The notes beneath the pieces were generated by a model. That model worked only from the letters and a program-made list of their open reading frames with translations. It did no database searches and was not told the origin of the DNA. This document shows positions 8,350 through 16,064 of a stretch of DNA of 64,000 nt, piece by piece. The DNA comes from Tessaracoccus caeni (GTDB lineage: Bacteria; Actinomycetota; Actinomycetes; Propionibacteriales; Propionibacteriaceae), in the NCBI RefSeq assembly GCF_029211185.1, contig NZ_JARGDO010000006.1, positions 62,001 to 126,000 on the forward strand, read 5' to 3'. The position numbers were made by a program, and so were the translations under genes. How positions within the stretch are numbered: position 1 is the first letter of the stretch; each line of letters starts with the position of its first letter.

Positions 8350-9374
8350 CACTCCTCCATCCTGTCGGCGCGGAACGCGATCTCGGTGGCGACCGCGATA
8401 TATGCGGAAGCGCCGTCTGACTTGGGTTGATACGTGACGACGCTCTGCGCGAAGCTCGGTGCCTCGGCGACGCGCACGCTGCGGGGAATCGACGTCTCCA
8501 ACGTCTCGCGCGGGAAGTGGGCCCGTACCTCAGCGGAGACCTCCTTCGCAAGGTTGGTCCTCCGGTCGAACATCGTGAGGAGGATCGTCGAGAGCTCAAG
8601 ATCGGTGTTGAGGTTGGCTTTCACGCGCCGGATCGTGTCCATGAGCGCGGTGACGCCCTCCAGGGCGTAGTACTCGCACTGGATCGGCACGATCAGCTCC
8701 GTCGCAGCAACGAGCGCGTTGAGCGTGAGTAGGCCGAGCGACGGCGGGCAGTCGATAAAGACGTAGTCGACGCCCGACTGCTCGATATACCGGTCGAGAG
8801 CATCCTTGAGTCGGTGTTCCCGGCCCGAGATATTGACCAGTTCCAGCTCCGCGGCAGCGAGATCGATGGTCGCCGGAAGAACATGCAGATTGGGGCTGTG
8901 GTTCGACCGCTGAGCGTGCGCAGCGATCTCGTCGCCGTCGATCAGCACTTCATAGGTGCCCTTTGTGCCCTGCGGGTGATCGACGCCCAACGCCGTCGAC
9001 GCGTTGGCTTGGGGATCGTTGTCGATGACCAGGACGTTGAGCCCACCCAGCGCCAGCGCCATGCCAACGTTGACCGCAGTCGTCGTCTTCCCTACGCCGC
9101 CCTTCTGGTTGGCGACGACGAAGACGCGGGTCTTCTTCGGGCGAGGCAGACGCTCGGCGTTAAGCGGAACGGTGGTCTCGCTGTATTCGTCGCCATAGTC
9201 CTGTAGTGGATCCCCGTGCTCGGGCACGTCATGTAGTGCTCGTTTCGGCCCTTGTGGCGTTCGAATCAGCGTTTCACGTGAAACGTTGCGGTGATCCTTC
9301 CAGAACTCCACGTCGTCGGCCGGCACGGTCGGTGTGTCCTGTGCAGGTTTGCGTCGGCGGAAGAACAGCGCCAT
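8349..9374 (-). CDS. parA: chromosome partitioning ATPase ParA
   Basis: A 341-residue ParA/Soj-type ATPase. The deviant Walker A is NQKGGVGKTTTAVN (about residue 88). Walker A' and B regions follow (VLVIDNDPQANAS; VDYVFIDCPPSLGLLTLNAL). About 80 residues precede the core, longer than minimal ParA, as is usual in actinobacteria; this tail includes NVSRETL, which is encoded by a parS site. The ATG at 9374 follows AAGGAGG; the TTG one codon upstream is less likely. It drives origin segregation together with the overlapping parB. Confidence 0.97.
   Translation of the reverse strand: MALFFRRRKPAQDTPTVPADDVEFWKDHRNVSRETLIRTPQGPKRALHDVPEHGDPLQDYGDEYSETTVPLNAERLPRPKKTRVFVVANQKGGVGKTTTAVNVGMALALGGLNVLVIDNDPQANASTALGVDHPQGTKGTYEVLIDGDEIAAHAQRSNHSPNLHVLPATIDLAAAELELVNISGREHRLKDALDRYIEQSGVDYVFIDCPPSLGLLTLNALVAATELIVPIQCEYYALEGVTALMDTIRRVKANLNTDLELSTILLTMFDRRTNLAKEVSAEVRAHFPRETLETSIPRSVRVAEAPSFAQSVVTYQPKSDGASAYIAVATEIAFRADRMEE
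9271..9284. promoter_or_regulatory. parS site inside the 5' part of parA
   Basis: GTTTCACGTGAAAC is a perfect 14-base palindrome matching the core of the universal parS consensus. The flanking bases are C and G rather than the preferred T and A. It lies within parA codons for NVSRETL, so ParB would nucleate inside its own operon. Confidence 0.93.
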
Positions 9375-9490
9375 CAAGCCTCCTTGTTAGGTCGCAGCGA
9401 AGCCACTCTACCGAAGTTCCGCACAACACCGGCGGGGCCCGACGGCGGGTCTCCGAGTTCGCACCACGACAGTCCCGGAGTCGGGCGGAT

Positions 9491-9504
9491 GTTTCACGTG
9501 AAAC
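9491..9504. promoter_or_regulatory. parS site upstream of parA
   Basis: GTTTCACGTGAAAC with flanking T and A gives the full 16-base parS consensus. It is 220 bases from the first site and about 115 bases upstream of the parA start, in the probable parAB promoter region. ParB binding here could both seed the partition complex and repress the operon. Confidence 0.95.
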
Positions 9505-9559
9505 ACTCCACCCCACGGGCGAGTCGCCTCTCGCTACGAAAGAACCCTGGATAACCATC

Positions 9560-9604
9560 CGCTCTCTTTGAGGTGCGGAGCGCAGCGGAGCCTCGAAAAG
9601 AGCC
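9560..9604 (+). repeat. dispersed palindromic repeat copy
   Basis: GCTCTCTTTGAGGTGCGGAG through GGAGCCTCGAAAAGAGCC: a member of the subfamily with GAGCGCAGCG in the middle. It lies 56 bases from a parS site. Confidence 0.8.
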
Positions 9605-9888
9605 GACACGCCTCTGGGTTGAGATCTATCCGCTAGTTGCCAGCTAGGTCGAACCTCACCGACCGTCAGGGAGTGGCCACGAAAGGCCCCGCTAACGAAA
9701 CCTCTTACCTTTTCTGGGACGACCATCCCGGAAAGCTCGAAAAGAGCCGGCGTGAGGTCAACCGGCTGCCGACTGAGTCGCTTCGAGGTAACTACGTCGC
9801 ACCTCGCGGACCGCCGAAGGGAGAAGATGTAAGGACGGCGCCTGTTACGAAACCACTTCGCTTTCTGCCTCCACCGCCCCTTGGGAAT

Positions 9889-10294
9889 CTCGAAAAGAGT
9901 CAGCGCAGGCTGTGGCGGGCACTTGTTCTTCGGCTGCCGGGTGGGTCGTTTCGAACCTCGGAAGCTCGCACCGGCGACTACGCTCTTTGAGGTGCGGAGC
10001 GCAGCGGAGCCTCGAAAAGAGCCAACGCGACCTTTTGGATGATTCTGTTGTTTGGCGTGCGAGTCTGTTGTGAAAACGCGATGGTGTCTAGGGGCCTCTT
10101 GTCGGGTTCTTGTGGATTCTCGGGCTTGGTCTCCTCGAGGCTCGGCCGCGGGCGGCCTCGCACCTCGAAGACCGTGAAGTGAGATCACGCTCTTTGAGGT
10201 GCGGAGCGCAGCGGAGCCTCGACAATTGGGACTAGGGCGGAGCACGAACGACGCTCTTTGAGGTGCGGAGCGCAGCGGAGCCTCGAAAAGAGCG
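9889..10294 (+). repeat. left arm of 400-bp inverted duplication around the GIY-YIG gene
   Basis: This arm is uninterrupted. Its reverse complement occurs on the other side of the GIY-YIG gene in two pieces, 12318-12521 and 11115-11321, split by an IS element. Shared landmarks are CTCGAAAAGAGTCAGCGCAG, ACTTGTTCTTCGGCTGC, CGCGATGGTGTCTAG, GGTTCTTGTGGATTCTCGGG and CGACAATTGGGACTAGGGCG. Four palindromic-repeat copies are embedded (9981-10023, 10128-10172, 10188-10222, 10252-10294). Confidence 0.9.
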
Positions 10295-10582
10295 AACCGC
10301 GGTCGGTGACCCCCGTTCAGGTATATGTCTGGCCCCCTGCGGGCACAGAGGCCACTCATGCTCAATCGACTCCGACGCTGAGGAGAATGCAAAACTCTAC
10401 GATCCACAAGGCGCTCTGTGGGCCCAACCGTGACGTTTCCCCTAGTGAGCGACGTTTCGCTAATGTGCGACGGGGAGGTCTCGAGAAGGCGCCGTTCACT
10501 CACGGGCGGAAACTCGTCATCTCAGTCGGCCGGTGCGGTGGTCGAGATCGGCTCTCCGTCATCGGCTCCTAACAGCCAGGCT

Positions 10583-10610
10583 ATCCACCTTCTCCACAGC
10601 CTTATCCACA
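10583..10610 (+). promoter_or_regulatory. DnaA-box cluster upstream of the GIY-YIG gene
   Basis: Three boxes in a row: CTATCCACC, TTCTCCACA and the perfect consensus TTATCCACA (10602-10610). They sit on the same strand with regular short spacing, about 50 bases before the GIY-YIG start. This could be a DnaA-binding reservoir, a regulatory site, or a remnant or second part of the origin. Confidence 0.6.
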
Positions 10611-10660
10611 ACCTAGGAACATCGTGACAAAAGAACGCCTGCCACAACTATCACGGGTGT

Positions 10661-11014
10661 ATGCCCTGGACTTACATGCTTGAATGCGCTGACGGCTCCT
10701 ACTACGTAGGTAGCACGTGGCACCTGGAACAACGAGTAGACGACCACAACTCCGGCAAGGGAGCCAAGTACACGTCCCGCCGGCTCCCCGTACGTTTGGT
10801 ATGGGCCGAGCACTTCGACAGCATGCTCGAGGCGTATGCGCTGGAACGCAAGCTGCACGGATGGGGGCGCACCAAACGTCAGGCTCTCATCGCCGGCCGA
10901 CTCGACCTGCTGGGCGTTCTCGGAAGCAGAGCAAGGCAGCGGTCAGCACTCAAGCAGGAGGCCTTAGATGCGCTGGCTGACCAGTTCCAGCAGCCGCCTC
11001 CGTCTGTGCTCTAG
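10661..11014 (+). CDS. GIY-YIG nuclease family protein (YhbQ/UPF0213-like)
   Basis: A 117-residue small GIY-YIG domain protein. The GIY and YIG positions are occupied by WTYMLECADGSYYVGST. Conserved downstream residues of the family are present (LEQRVDDHNSGKGAKYTSRRLPVRLVW, then AYALERKLHGW with the catalytic Glu). After about residue 90 there is a short non-conserved tail. Stand-alone proteins of this type are common and mostly uncharacterised; nuclease activity is inferred from the fold. It stands alone between the two arms of a 400-bp inverted duplication, just after a DnaA-box cluster, so the segment may be a separately acquired block. Confidence 0.85.
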   Translation: MPWTYMLECADGSYYVGSTWHLEQRVDDHNSGKGAKYTSRRLPVRLVWAEHFDSMLEAYALERKLHGWGRTKRQALIAGRLDLLGVLGSRARQRSALKQEALDALADQFQQPPPSVL

Positions 11015-11321
11015 GGGGCACAGTCTCATCCGGCTGCCTTGAGCTAGCGCCGGCCACCTAACACTTGGCGGCAAGGTGCGACACCTGTGGAAGGTTTCTG
11101 CCTTGTCTTGCGTTGGCTCTTGTCGAGGCTCCGCTGCGCTCCGCGCCTCACAGAGCGTCGTTCGCGCTCCGCCCTAGTCCCAATTGTCGAGGCTCCGCTG
11201 CGCTCCGCACCTCACAGAGCGTGATCTCACTTCACGGTCTTCGAGGTGCGAGGCCGCCCGCGGCCGAGCCTCGAGGAGACCCAGCCCGAGAATCCACAAG
11301 AACCCGACCACAAGCCGCTAG
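11015..11321. repeat. right arm of inverted duplication, part 1, with three palindromic repeats
   Basis: From about 11115 to 11321 this is the reverse complement of 10105-10290. Palindromic-repeat copies are at 11115-11158 (-), 11184-11222 (-) and 11236-11282 (+). No gene is present. The segment ends in CTAG (11318-11321), the target of the IS element that follows. Confidence 0.85.
11318..11321. repeat. CTAG target-site duplication, left
   Basis: CTAG occurs on both sides of the IS element (11318-11321 and 12318-12321). The uninterrupted inverted-duplication arm has a single CTAG at the corresponding point near 10089, which shows it is the duplicated target. Confidence 0.85.
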
Positions 11322-11369
11322 GTCGTGTTGCGTTAATCGGTGATGGTCGCGTGTCGCTGACCGGATAGG

Positions 11370-11429
11370 AAGGACTCCCGGGGTAGATCGGTTGGTGTCG
11401 AATCAACTCCTACTTCCCCGGGAGTCCTT
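11370..11429 (+). promoter_or_regulatory. stem-loop covering the transposase ribosome site
   Basis: AAGGACTCCCGGGG (11370-11383) pairs perfectly with CCCCGGGAGTCCTT (11416-11429), leaving a 32-base loop. The right arm contains GGAG and ends on the base before the GTG start, so in a read-through transcript the ribosome site would be hidden. IS10 and IS50 use such structures to prevent expression from outside promoters; that role here is inferred. Confidence 0.7.
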
Positions 11430-12311
11430 GTGTCCACGATAGACGCTGGCCGTCGCCATGACCTCACAGACCCGCAATGGAAGCTGCTCACCAGCCTGCT
11501 CCCACCTCCTCGACGAGGCCACCCCCGGATATGGGACCTGCGTGCCTTGATCAACGGCATCCGATACCGAACCAGAGTCGGCTGCCCCTGGCGTGATGTT
11601 CCCGATCGCTACGGCCCCTGGTGGCGGGTCTACCACCTGTTCTCCCACTGGCAAACCACCGGCACCTGGCAACACATCGTGGACACGCTCCGAGCCCACG
11701 CACAAGCCGCTGGCAAGGTGAAATGGCAAGTCTCAGTGGACTCCACCACCTGCAGAGGCCACATCCACGCCGCTGGCGCCCGCCACGACTCGATCCACCG
11801 TGTCACCGGGGAGCCTGCTGATCACGGGTTCGGGCGCTCTCGTGGCGGCTGGACCACGAAAACCCACCTGGCCTGCGATCAACACCGCGGGATCCTGGCC
11901 TTCCACATCACCGCCGGGCAACGGGCTGACAGCCCGGAGTTCACTACCGTGCTGGACCAGATCAAGATCAACAACATCCGTGGCGCGCCGCGACGCCGCC
12001 CGGACCGGGTCCTCGCGGACAAGGCCTACTCATCAAAAGCGAACCGTGCATGGCTGAGAACCCATCACATCAAGACCACGATCCCCAGCCCCGCCGACCA
12101 AATCCGTAACCGTAAACAACGAGGCCGCTGCGGTGGCCGACCACCAGCCTTCGACCCCACCATCTACAAGGACCGACACGCCGTCGAATGTGGCATCAAC
12201 AAGCTCAAACACTACCGAGCCTTCGCTACCCGCTACGACAAACTCGCGGTCCGCTACACCGCCACCATCCACATCACCATCATCGATCAATGGCTCAAAC
12301 GACTTACGTAA
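11430..12311 (+). CDS. IS5-family transposase
   Basis: A 293-residue DDE transposase in a single frame with no frameshift. The N-terminal DUF4096-like part ([37 protein letters not shown]) is typical of IS5 relatives. Catalytic residues can be assigned as Asp in [10 protein letters not shown], Asp in VLADKAYSS and Glu in [14 protein letters not shown], followed by the family signature FATRYDKLA. Translation begins at GTG 11430, directly after the inhibitory hairpin. The stop is six bases from the right end of the element. The intact triad suggests it can still move. Confidence 0.95.
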   Translation: MSTIDAGRRHDLTDPQWKLLTSLLPPPRRGHPRIWDLRALINGIRYRTRVGCPWRDVPDRYGPWWRVYHLFSHWQTTGTWQHIVDTLRAHAQAAGKVKWQVSVDSTTCRGHIHAAGARHDSIHRVTGEPADHGFGRSRGGWTTKTHLACDQHRGILAFHITAGQRADSPEFTTVLDQIKINNIRGAPRRRPDRVLADKAYSSKANRAWLRTHHIKTTIPSPADQIRNRKQRGRCGGRPPAFDPTIYKDRHAVECGINKLKHYRAFATRYDKLAVRYTATIHITIIDQWLKRLT

Positions 12312-12604
12312 CACGACCTAGACACCATCGCGTCTTCATAACGGGTTCGCACGCCAAACAACAGAACCAGCCAAGAGGTCGCGTTGGCTCTTTTCGAGGC
12401 TCCGCTGCGCTCCGCACCTCAAAGAGCGTAGTCGCCGGCGCGAGCTTCCTAGGCTCGAAACGACCCAACCCGCAGCCGAAGAACAAGTGCCTCCCACAGC
12501 CTGCGCTGACTCTTTTCGAGGCTCGGCCGCGAGGCGGCCTCGCACCTCAGAGAGCGGGTAGTGTTTCATCGATAACTCGATATGTCGATAAAACTGTTTA
12601 TAGT
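12312..12604. repeat. right arm of inverted duplication, part 2, up to rsmG
   Basis: 12318-12521 is the reverse complement of 9889-10092. Palindromic-repeat copies lie at 12386-12428 (-) and 12508-12557 (-). The remaining ~45 bases before the rsmG stop are AT-rich. There is no gene. Confidence 0.85.
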
Positions 12605-13255
12605 TTAGTTTTCTGCGCGCCGGATGCGTACTGCTCGTGTGCCTTCAACACCTGCGCAGGCCTGGACCTCGAGCACCTCGGCCTCGAGGTTCTGCTTGCG
12701 CAAGTCCTTACGTGCCTTGAGGATCTCGGCCTCGGCCGACTGGCCCTTCAAGGCCAACAGCATGCCATGGGGGAGGAACAAGCCGCTGGTCCAGCCCAGG
12801 AGACGTCCCAGGGGAGCGACGGCTCGACACACGACGGCGTCGAAGGTCTGGTGCACGTCCTCGGCCCGATCACGACGCACAGCGACGCGGTCGCCAAGAC
12901 CCAGCTCATCCACCGCCAACTCCAGGAAGTTCGCTCGACGCAGCAACGGCTCGATCAGCGTCATCTGCAGATCGGGACGCGCGATGGCCAAGGGCAGCCC
13001 AGGCAGCCCCGCCCCGCTGCCGACATCGGCGACGTCGGAGCCCTCGGGGAGCAGATCGGCCAGCGCCAGCGAGTTCGAGATATGGCGGCCCCAGATCTTG
13101 TCGCCCTCCCGCGGGCCCATCAGGCCCCATTCGATGCCGCGTCCGGCAAGGATCTCCGCGTAGGCGCGCAGCGTCGGCTCCGCCTCGGGATAAAGCGCGA
13201 AGAGCGCGGCCGAAGCCGCGCTCTCCTCGATGGTGCTCATCGCAGCTGAGCTCAT
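12605..13255 (-). CDS. rsmG: 16S rRNA (guanine527-N7)-methyltransferase RsmG
   Basis: A 216-residue class I methyltransferase (GidB). The SAM-binding motif is [16 protein letters not shown] (about residue 76). Upstream is the conserved [20 protein letters not shown] region that contacts substrate, and downstream [13 protein letters not shown]. It methylates G527 of 16S rRNA; loss gives low-level streptomycin resistance in other bacteria. The ATG at 13255 overlaps the khpB stop (ATGA), placing it last in the rpmH-rnpA-yidD-yidC-khpB-rsmG run. Its 3' end opens onto repeat-filled DNA instead of leading into parA, as is usual elsewhere. Confidence 0.95.
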   Translation of the reverse strand: MSSAAMSTIEESAASAALFALYPEAEPTLRAYAEILAGRGIEWGLMGPREGDKIWGRHISNSLALADLLPEGSDVADVGSGAGLPGLPLAIARPDLQMTLIEPLLRRANFLELAVDELGLGDRVAVRRDRAEDVHQTFDAVVCRAVAPLGRLLGWTSGLFLPHGMLLALKGQSAEAEILKARKDLRKQNLEAEVLEVQACAGVEGTRAVRIRRAEN

Positions 13256-13719
13256 GCCGGCTGCACCACGACGCGGCGGTTCGGCGGTTCGCCCTCCGAC
13301 TCGCTGACCAGGCCGGCTGCCGCCACCACGTCGTGCACGATCTTGCGCTCGTAGGCGTTGAGCGGAACCAGCTTCACCGGATCGCCCGACTCCTGCACGT
13401 CGGCGATCGCATCCTTGGCCATCGCGACCAGTTCGGCGCGACGCTTCTCGCGGTATCCGGCGATGTCGACCATCACGCGCGAACGGTGACCGGTCTCCGT
13501 CATCACGACGAGACGCGCCAGTTCCTGCAGCGCGTCGAGCACCTCGCCGTTCTTGCCGACGAGCAGCTCGGAGTCGGTGTCGATCGCGATGAAGGCCCGT
13601 CCGTCGACCACCGAGTTCTCGATGTCGCCGTCGAGATCCGCGATGTCGAGGAGCTCCTCGAAGTAGTCGGCGACGAGGTCGCCCTCGGCCAGAAGGGCCG
13701 CGTCGTTTTCTTGTGCCAT
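13252..13719 (-). CDS. khpB: KH/R3H domain RNA-binding protein (Jag/KhpB)
   Basis: About 155 residues from the ATG at 13719 (AGGGAAGG upstream); a GTG at 13758 overlapping the yidC stop would add 13 residues. The acidic N-terminus ([16 protein letters not shown]) leads into a KH-like domain ([21 protein letters not shown]) and a C-terminal R3H domain ([24 protein letters not shown] followed by RRVVV). The protein binds RNA and influences cell envelope growth in Gram-positive bacteria. The position between yidC and rsmG is conserved. Confidence 0.93.
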   Translation of the reverse strand: MAQENDAALLAEGDLVADYFEELLDIADLDGDIENSVVDGRAFIAIDTDSELLVGKNGEVLDALQELARLVVMTETGHRSRVMVDIAGYREKRRAELVAMAKDAIADVQESGDPVKLVPLNAYERKIVHDVVAAAGLVSESEGEPPNRRVVVQPA

Positions 13720-13754
13720 GTCAGCTTCGCCTTCCCTTGGTCCCGACGTCGGGA

Positions 13755-14894
13755 TCACTTCTTCTTCCGCTGCGAGCGCGACTGCTGCTTGGGCTGCTGT
13801 CGCGAGACCACCTGCTTGCCGTCCTCCGTGCGACGCGTCGTCTGCCGGGTCACCTGCTGGCGCGACACCTTGGGTGCTTCCGTCGACGCACCAGACGTGT
13901 TCTCAGCATTCGTCGTGACGGCTGCAGCGGCCGTGGTGTTACGTCCCGCGGCGACGGTGCGGGTCTGGGTCTTGTTGGTCTTCACCTTGCGACGCTTCTC
14001 GCGACGCTCCTCCATGATCTTGACCGGATCCTTGCCCTTGCTGCGCATCCGCTCTTCCCAGTCGATGTAGGCAGGGGTGTTGGGCGCAGGGTTGTTGCGG
14101 ATGAGCAGGCCCTGCTGCGCCATCGTCCACGTGTTCGAGGTGAGCCAGTACAGCAGCACGCCGATCGGCAGCACGGTGGCAGAGAACGCGAAGATCACCG
14201 GGAAGGCGTACAGCATGATCTTCTGCTGCTGGGCCATCGGACCGGTGAGCGCCTCCGGCGGCATGTTCTTGCGCATCAGCTGCAGCTGGGTGATGAAGAG
14301 CACCGCCACCATCACGACCACCATGATGATGCCGACCACCTGCGTCGAGCCGAACGGCGTCAGCGGGAACACCCGGTCGGAGAGTCCGGCACCGAGGAAC
14401 GAGGCACCGTTCAGCGACGCCACCAGGTCGGGATTGTCCTTGAGCCACTTGCCTCGAATGCTGCCACTGGCCACACCTTCCAGCACCCGGAACAAGGCAA
14501 GGAAGATCGGCATCTGGATCAGCAGCGGGAAGCACGACGCCATCGGGTTGACGCCCTCCGACTGATACAGCTTCATGGTCTCTTGACCGAGCCGCTCGCG
14601 GTCGTGACCGTACTTCTTCTGTAGCGCTTGCGCCTGAGGCTGCAGCAGCTGCATGTTGCGCGACGAGTTGATCTGCTTGACGAACAGCGGGATCATCGCC
14701 GTGCGCACGACCACCGTCAGCGAGACGATCGCCAGAGTCCAGGCGGCGCCGGTGGGCAGAGCGAGAATCACTCCCCACAGGTGGTAGGCGGCAACGAGAA
14801 TGCCGGAGATGGCCCAATAGATGGGCTGCATCATCGTCGAGAGGGCACCCATGATGGAGTCCCAGATACCCAGGGGTACGAATAGATCGATCAC
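13755..14894 (-). CDS. yidC: membrane protein insertase YidC
   Basis: A 379-residue YidC/Oxa1 insertase. The core has about five membrane segments. The first lies near residues 25-45, and the next (WTLAIVSLTVVVRTAMIPLFVKQ) contains the conserved hydrophilic-groove arginine. A cytoplasmic loop follows (QALQKKYGHDRERLGQETMKLYQSEGVNP), then paired helices (FPLLIQMPIFLALFRVL) and a C-terminal group (YAFPVIFAFSATVLPIGVLLYWLTSN). The final ~100 residues are basic and Gln/Thr/Arg-rich, as in actinobacterial YidC, and probably touch the ribosome. It inserts membrane proteins with or without SecYEG. It lies between yidD and khpB. Confidence 0.96.
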   Translation of the reverse strand: MIDLFVPLGIWDSIMGALSTMMQPIYWAISGILVAAYHLWGVILALPTGAAWTLAIVSLTVVVRTAMIPLFVKQINSSRNMQLLQPQAQALQKKYGHDRERLGQETMKLYQSEGVNPMASCFPLLIQMPIFLALFRVLEGVASGSIRGKWLKDNPDLVASLNGASFLGAGLSDRVFPLTPFGSTQVVGIIMVVVMVAVLFITQLQLMRKNMPPEALTGPMAQQQKIMLYAFPVIFAFSATVLPIGVLLYWLTSNTWTMAQQGLLIRNNPAPNTPAYIDWEERMRSKGKDPVKIMEERREKRRKVKTNKTQTRTVAAGRNTTAAAAVTTNAENTSGASTEAPKVSRQQVTRQTTRRTEDGKQVVSRQQPKQQSRSQRKKK

Positions 14895-14898
14895 TTAG

Positions 14899-15183
14899 CT
14901 AACCTTCGTGGTCACTCGGGACGGCGTCCCGGAAGTCTGTTTCTTCGGCATAGGCCCTGGCGGCCGGGGTGCCGGGTACGTAGTCGAAGCCGCCCTTCGA
15001 CCAGGGGTTGCAGCGCACGATCCGCCTGACCGTCAGCCACGATCCCTTGAGCACACCATGGGTCTCAAGAGCTTCGAGCCCGTAGGCGGAGCAACTGGGG
15101 TAGTACTTGCAGACCTCGCCGTAGCTGGGGGAGATGTACTTCCGCCAGCCCTTCACGAACCAGATCAACGGGTACTTCAGCAC
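14899..15183 (-). CDS. yidD: membrane protein insertion efficiency factor YidD
   Basis: A 94-residue YidD with the family signature [24 protein letters not shown] and [17 protein letters not shown], including the conserved cysteines. It is a peripheral membrane protein with an N-terminal amphipathic helix that assists YidC. The GTG start at 15183 overlaps the rnpA stop by seven bases, and the stop is four bases before yidC, so the genes are co-translated. Confidence 0.95.
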   Translation of the reverse strand: MLKYPLIWFVKGWRKYISPSYGEVCKYYPSCSAYGLEALETHGVLKGSWLTVRRIVRCNPWSKGGFDYVPGTPAARAYAEETDFRDAVPSDHEG

Positions 15184-15527
15184 GCCGCGAGCCTCTTCAT
15201 GGCCCGACGCCAGGCATCTCCGAGGTCATCGGCGAGACGCGACGGCTCCGTCGCCGAGGAGGGCAGCGCCCGCACCACAACGTCGCACGGCGCGGCCAGA
15301 TCGTAGTCGCGCGTGAGATGCCGCAGGCGCCTCTTGACGCGATTTCGGGTCACCGCGTTGCCGACTTTCTTGGACACGACAAAACCCACCCGGGTTGCTC
15401 CGGGTGGATCGTCGTTGTCTCGGCGGCGGACATGCACCACGACCGACGGTGTGGCCGCGCGCGTGCCTCGTCTTACTGCGACCGCGAAGTCACTCGCGGC
15501 CTTCAGTCGATGGGCGCGCGGCAGCAC
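15177..15527 (-). CDS. rnpA: ribonuclease P protein component
   Basis: A 116-residue RnpA. Visible are the N-terminal [20 protein letters not shown], the substrate-binding [24 protein letters not shown] motif region (split here for length: RNR core at about residue 61) and [10 protein letters not shown] near the end. It is the protein cofactor of RNase P, which trims tRNA 5' ends. The GTG start is seven bases from the rpmH stop in the conserved rpmH-rnpA pair. Confidence 0.95.
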   Translation of the reverse strand: MLPRAHRLKAASDFAVAVRRGTRAATPSVVVHVRRRDNDDPPGATRVGFVVSKKVGNAVTRNRVKRRLRHLTRDYDLAAPCDVVVRALPSSATEPSRLADDLGDAWRRAMKRLAAC

Positions 15528-15534
15528 GGTCGGT

Positions 15535-15672
15535 TCAGGCGGACAGCTTGGCGCGACCCTTGCGGCGGCGATCGGCCAGGATCGCGCGGCCGGCGCGGGT
15601 ACGCATGCGGGTGCGGAAACCGTGGGTGCGGCTGCGCCGGCGGTTGCTGGGCTGGAAAGTGCGCTTGCTCAT
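15535..15672 (-). CDS. rpmH: 50S ribosomal protein L34
   Basis: A 45-residue L34, starting [20 protein letters not shown] and ending in [10 protein letters not shown]; the match to the family is essentially complete. The ATG is at 15672 and TGA at 15535-15537. It is the first gene of the leftward ribosome/insertase operon and diverges from dnaA, the classic bacterial origin arrangement. Confidence 0.97.
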   Translation of the reverse strand: MSKRTFQPSNRRRSRTHGFRTRMRTRAGRAILADRRRKGRAKLSA

Positions 15673-16064
15673 GGGACGGACTCCCTCATTCTTCGTCTGA
15701 CTCGGCTACCTGCCCGAGGGCAGGGGGAAGGTGCCTCGCGAAGGAGGCGACTTCCCAACGATACGTGCTCGTCGGCTGTTTGACCAAACCCAGGAGGACG
15801 TTCCCGAAGGTCAATCTAGCGGACAAGCAAATTGCATCCATGTAGTCCAGCCGACACGCCGTTCACCTTGTCGAATCAGCTTGCATCATCTTCTTTCGAC
15901 TACTAGGTTCATTGCTCACTCCGGCTTTCCGCCGGAGCTCTCGACACGTAGCGTCAGGTCGCGGCGGCGCAGCCACCGACCGTCTGGCAGAGTTATACCC
16001 GGGTGTGGAAAACTATGTGGAGATCTCTGCGGGGGTTGGAATCTCCAGGAAAGGGGGGCAGGTG
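15673..16064. promoter_or_regulatory. rpmH-dnaA divergent promoter region
   Basis: This 390-base gap must hold the promoters for rpmH and dnaA. TGTGGAAAA at 16004-16012 is a DnaA box on the minus strand (TTTTCCACA), followed at once by ATGTGGAGA (CTCCACAT on the other strand). This fits DnaA autoregulation just before its gene and argues against starting dnaA further upstream. I could not fix a -10/-35 pair with confidence. Confidence 0.55.

Larger units (their letters stand above)
9375..10660. other. 1.3-kb non-coding stretch upstream of parA
   Basis: Contains the second parS site, copies of the dispersed palindrome, the left arm of the 400-bp inverted duplication, and a cluster of DnaA-box-like sequences near 10583-10610. 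Between about 9605 and 9880 I see degenerate repeat remnants (CTCGAAAAGAG, CTTCGAGGTAACTACGTCGC). No frame looks like a gene. Confidence 0.65.
11322..12317 (+). mobile_element. IS5-family insertion sequence, complete, 996 bp
   Basis: Terminal inverted repeats match at 15 of the first 18 positions (left GTCGTGTTGCGTTAATCG; right, read inward, GTCGTGTTACGTAAGTCG). The element is flanked by CTAG on both sides, in keeping with the YTAR target preference known for IS5 relatives. It carries one intact transposase gene and a strong hairpin just before that gene. It interrupts one arm of an inverted duplication whose other arm is empty at the same site. It looks intact and possibly active. Confidence 0.92.
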
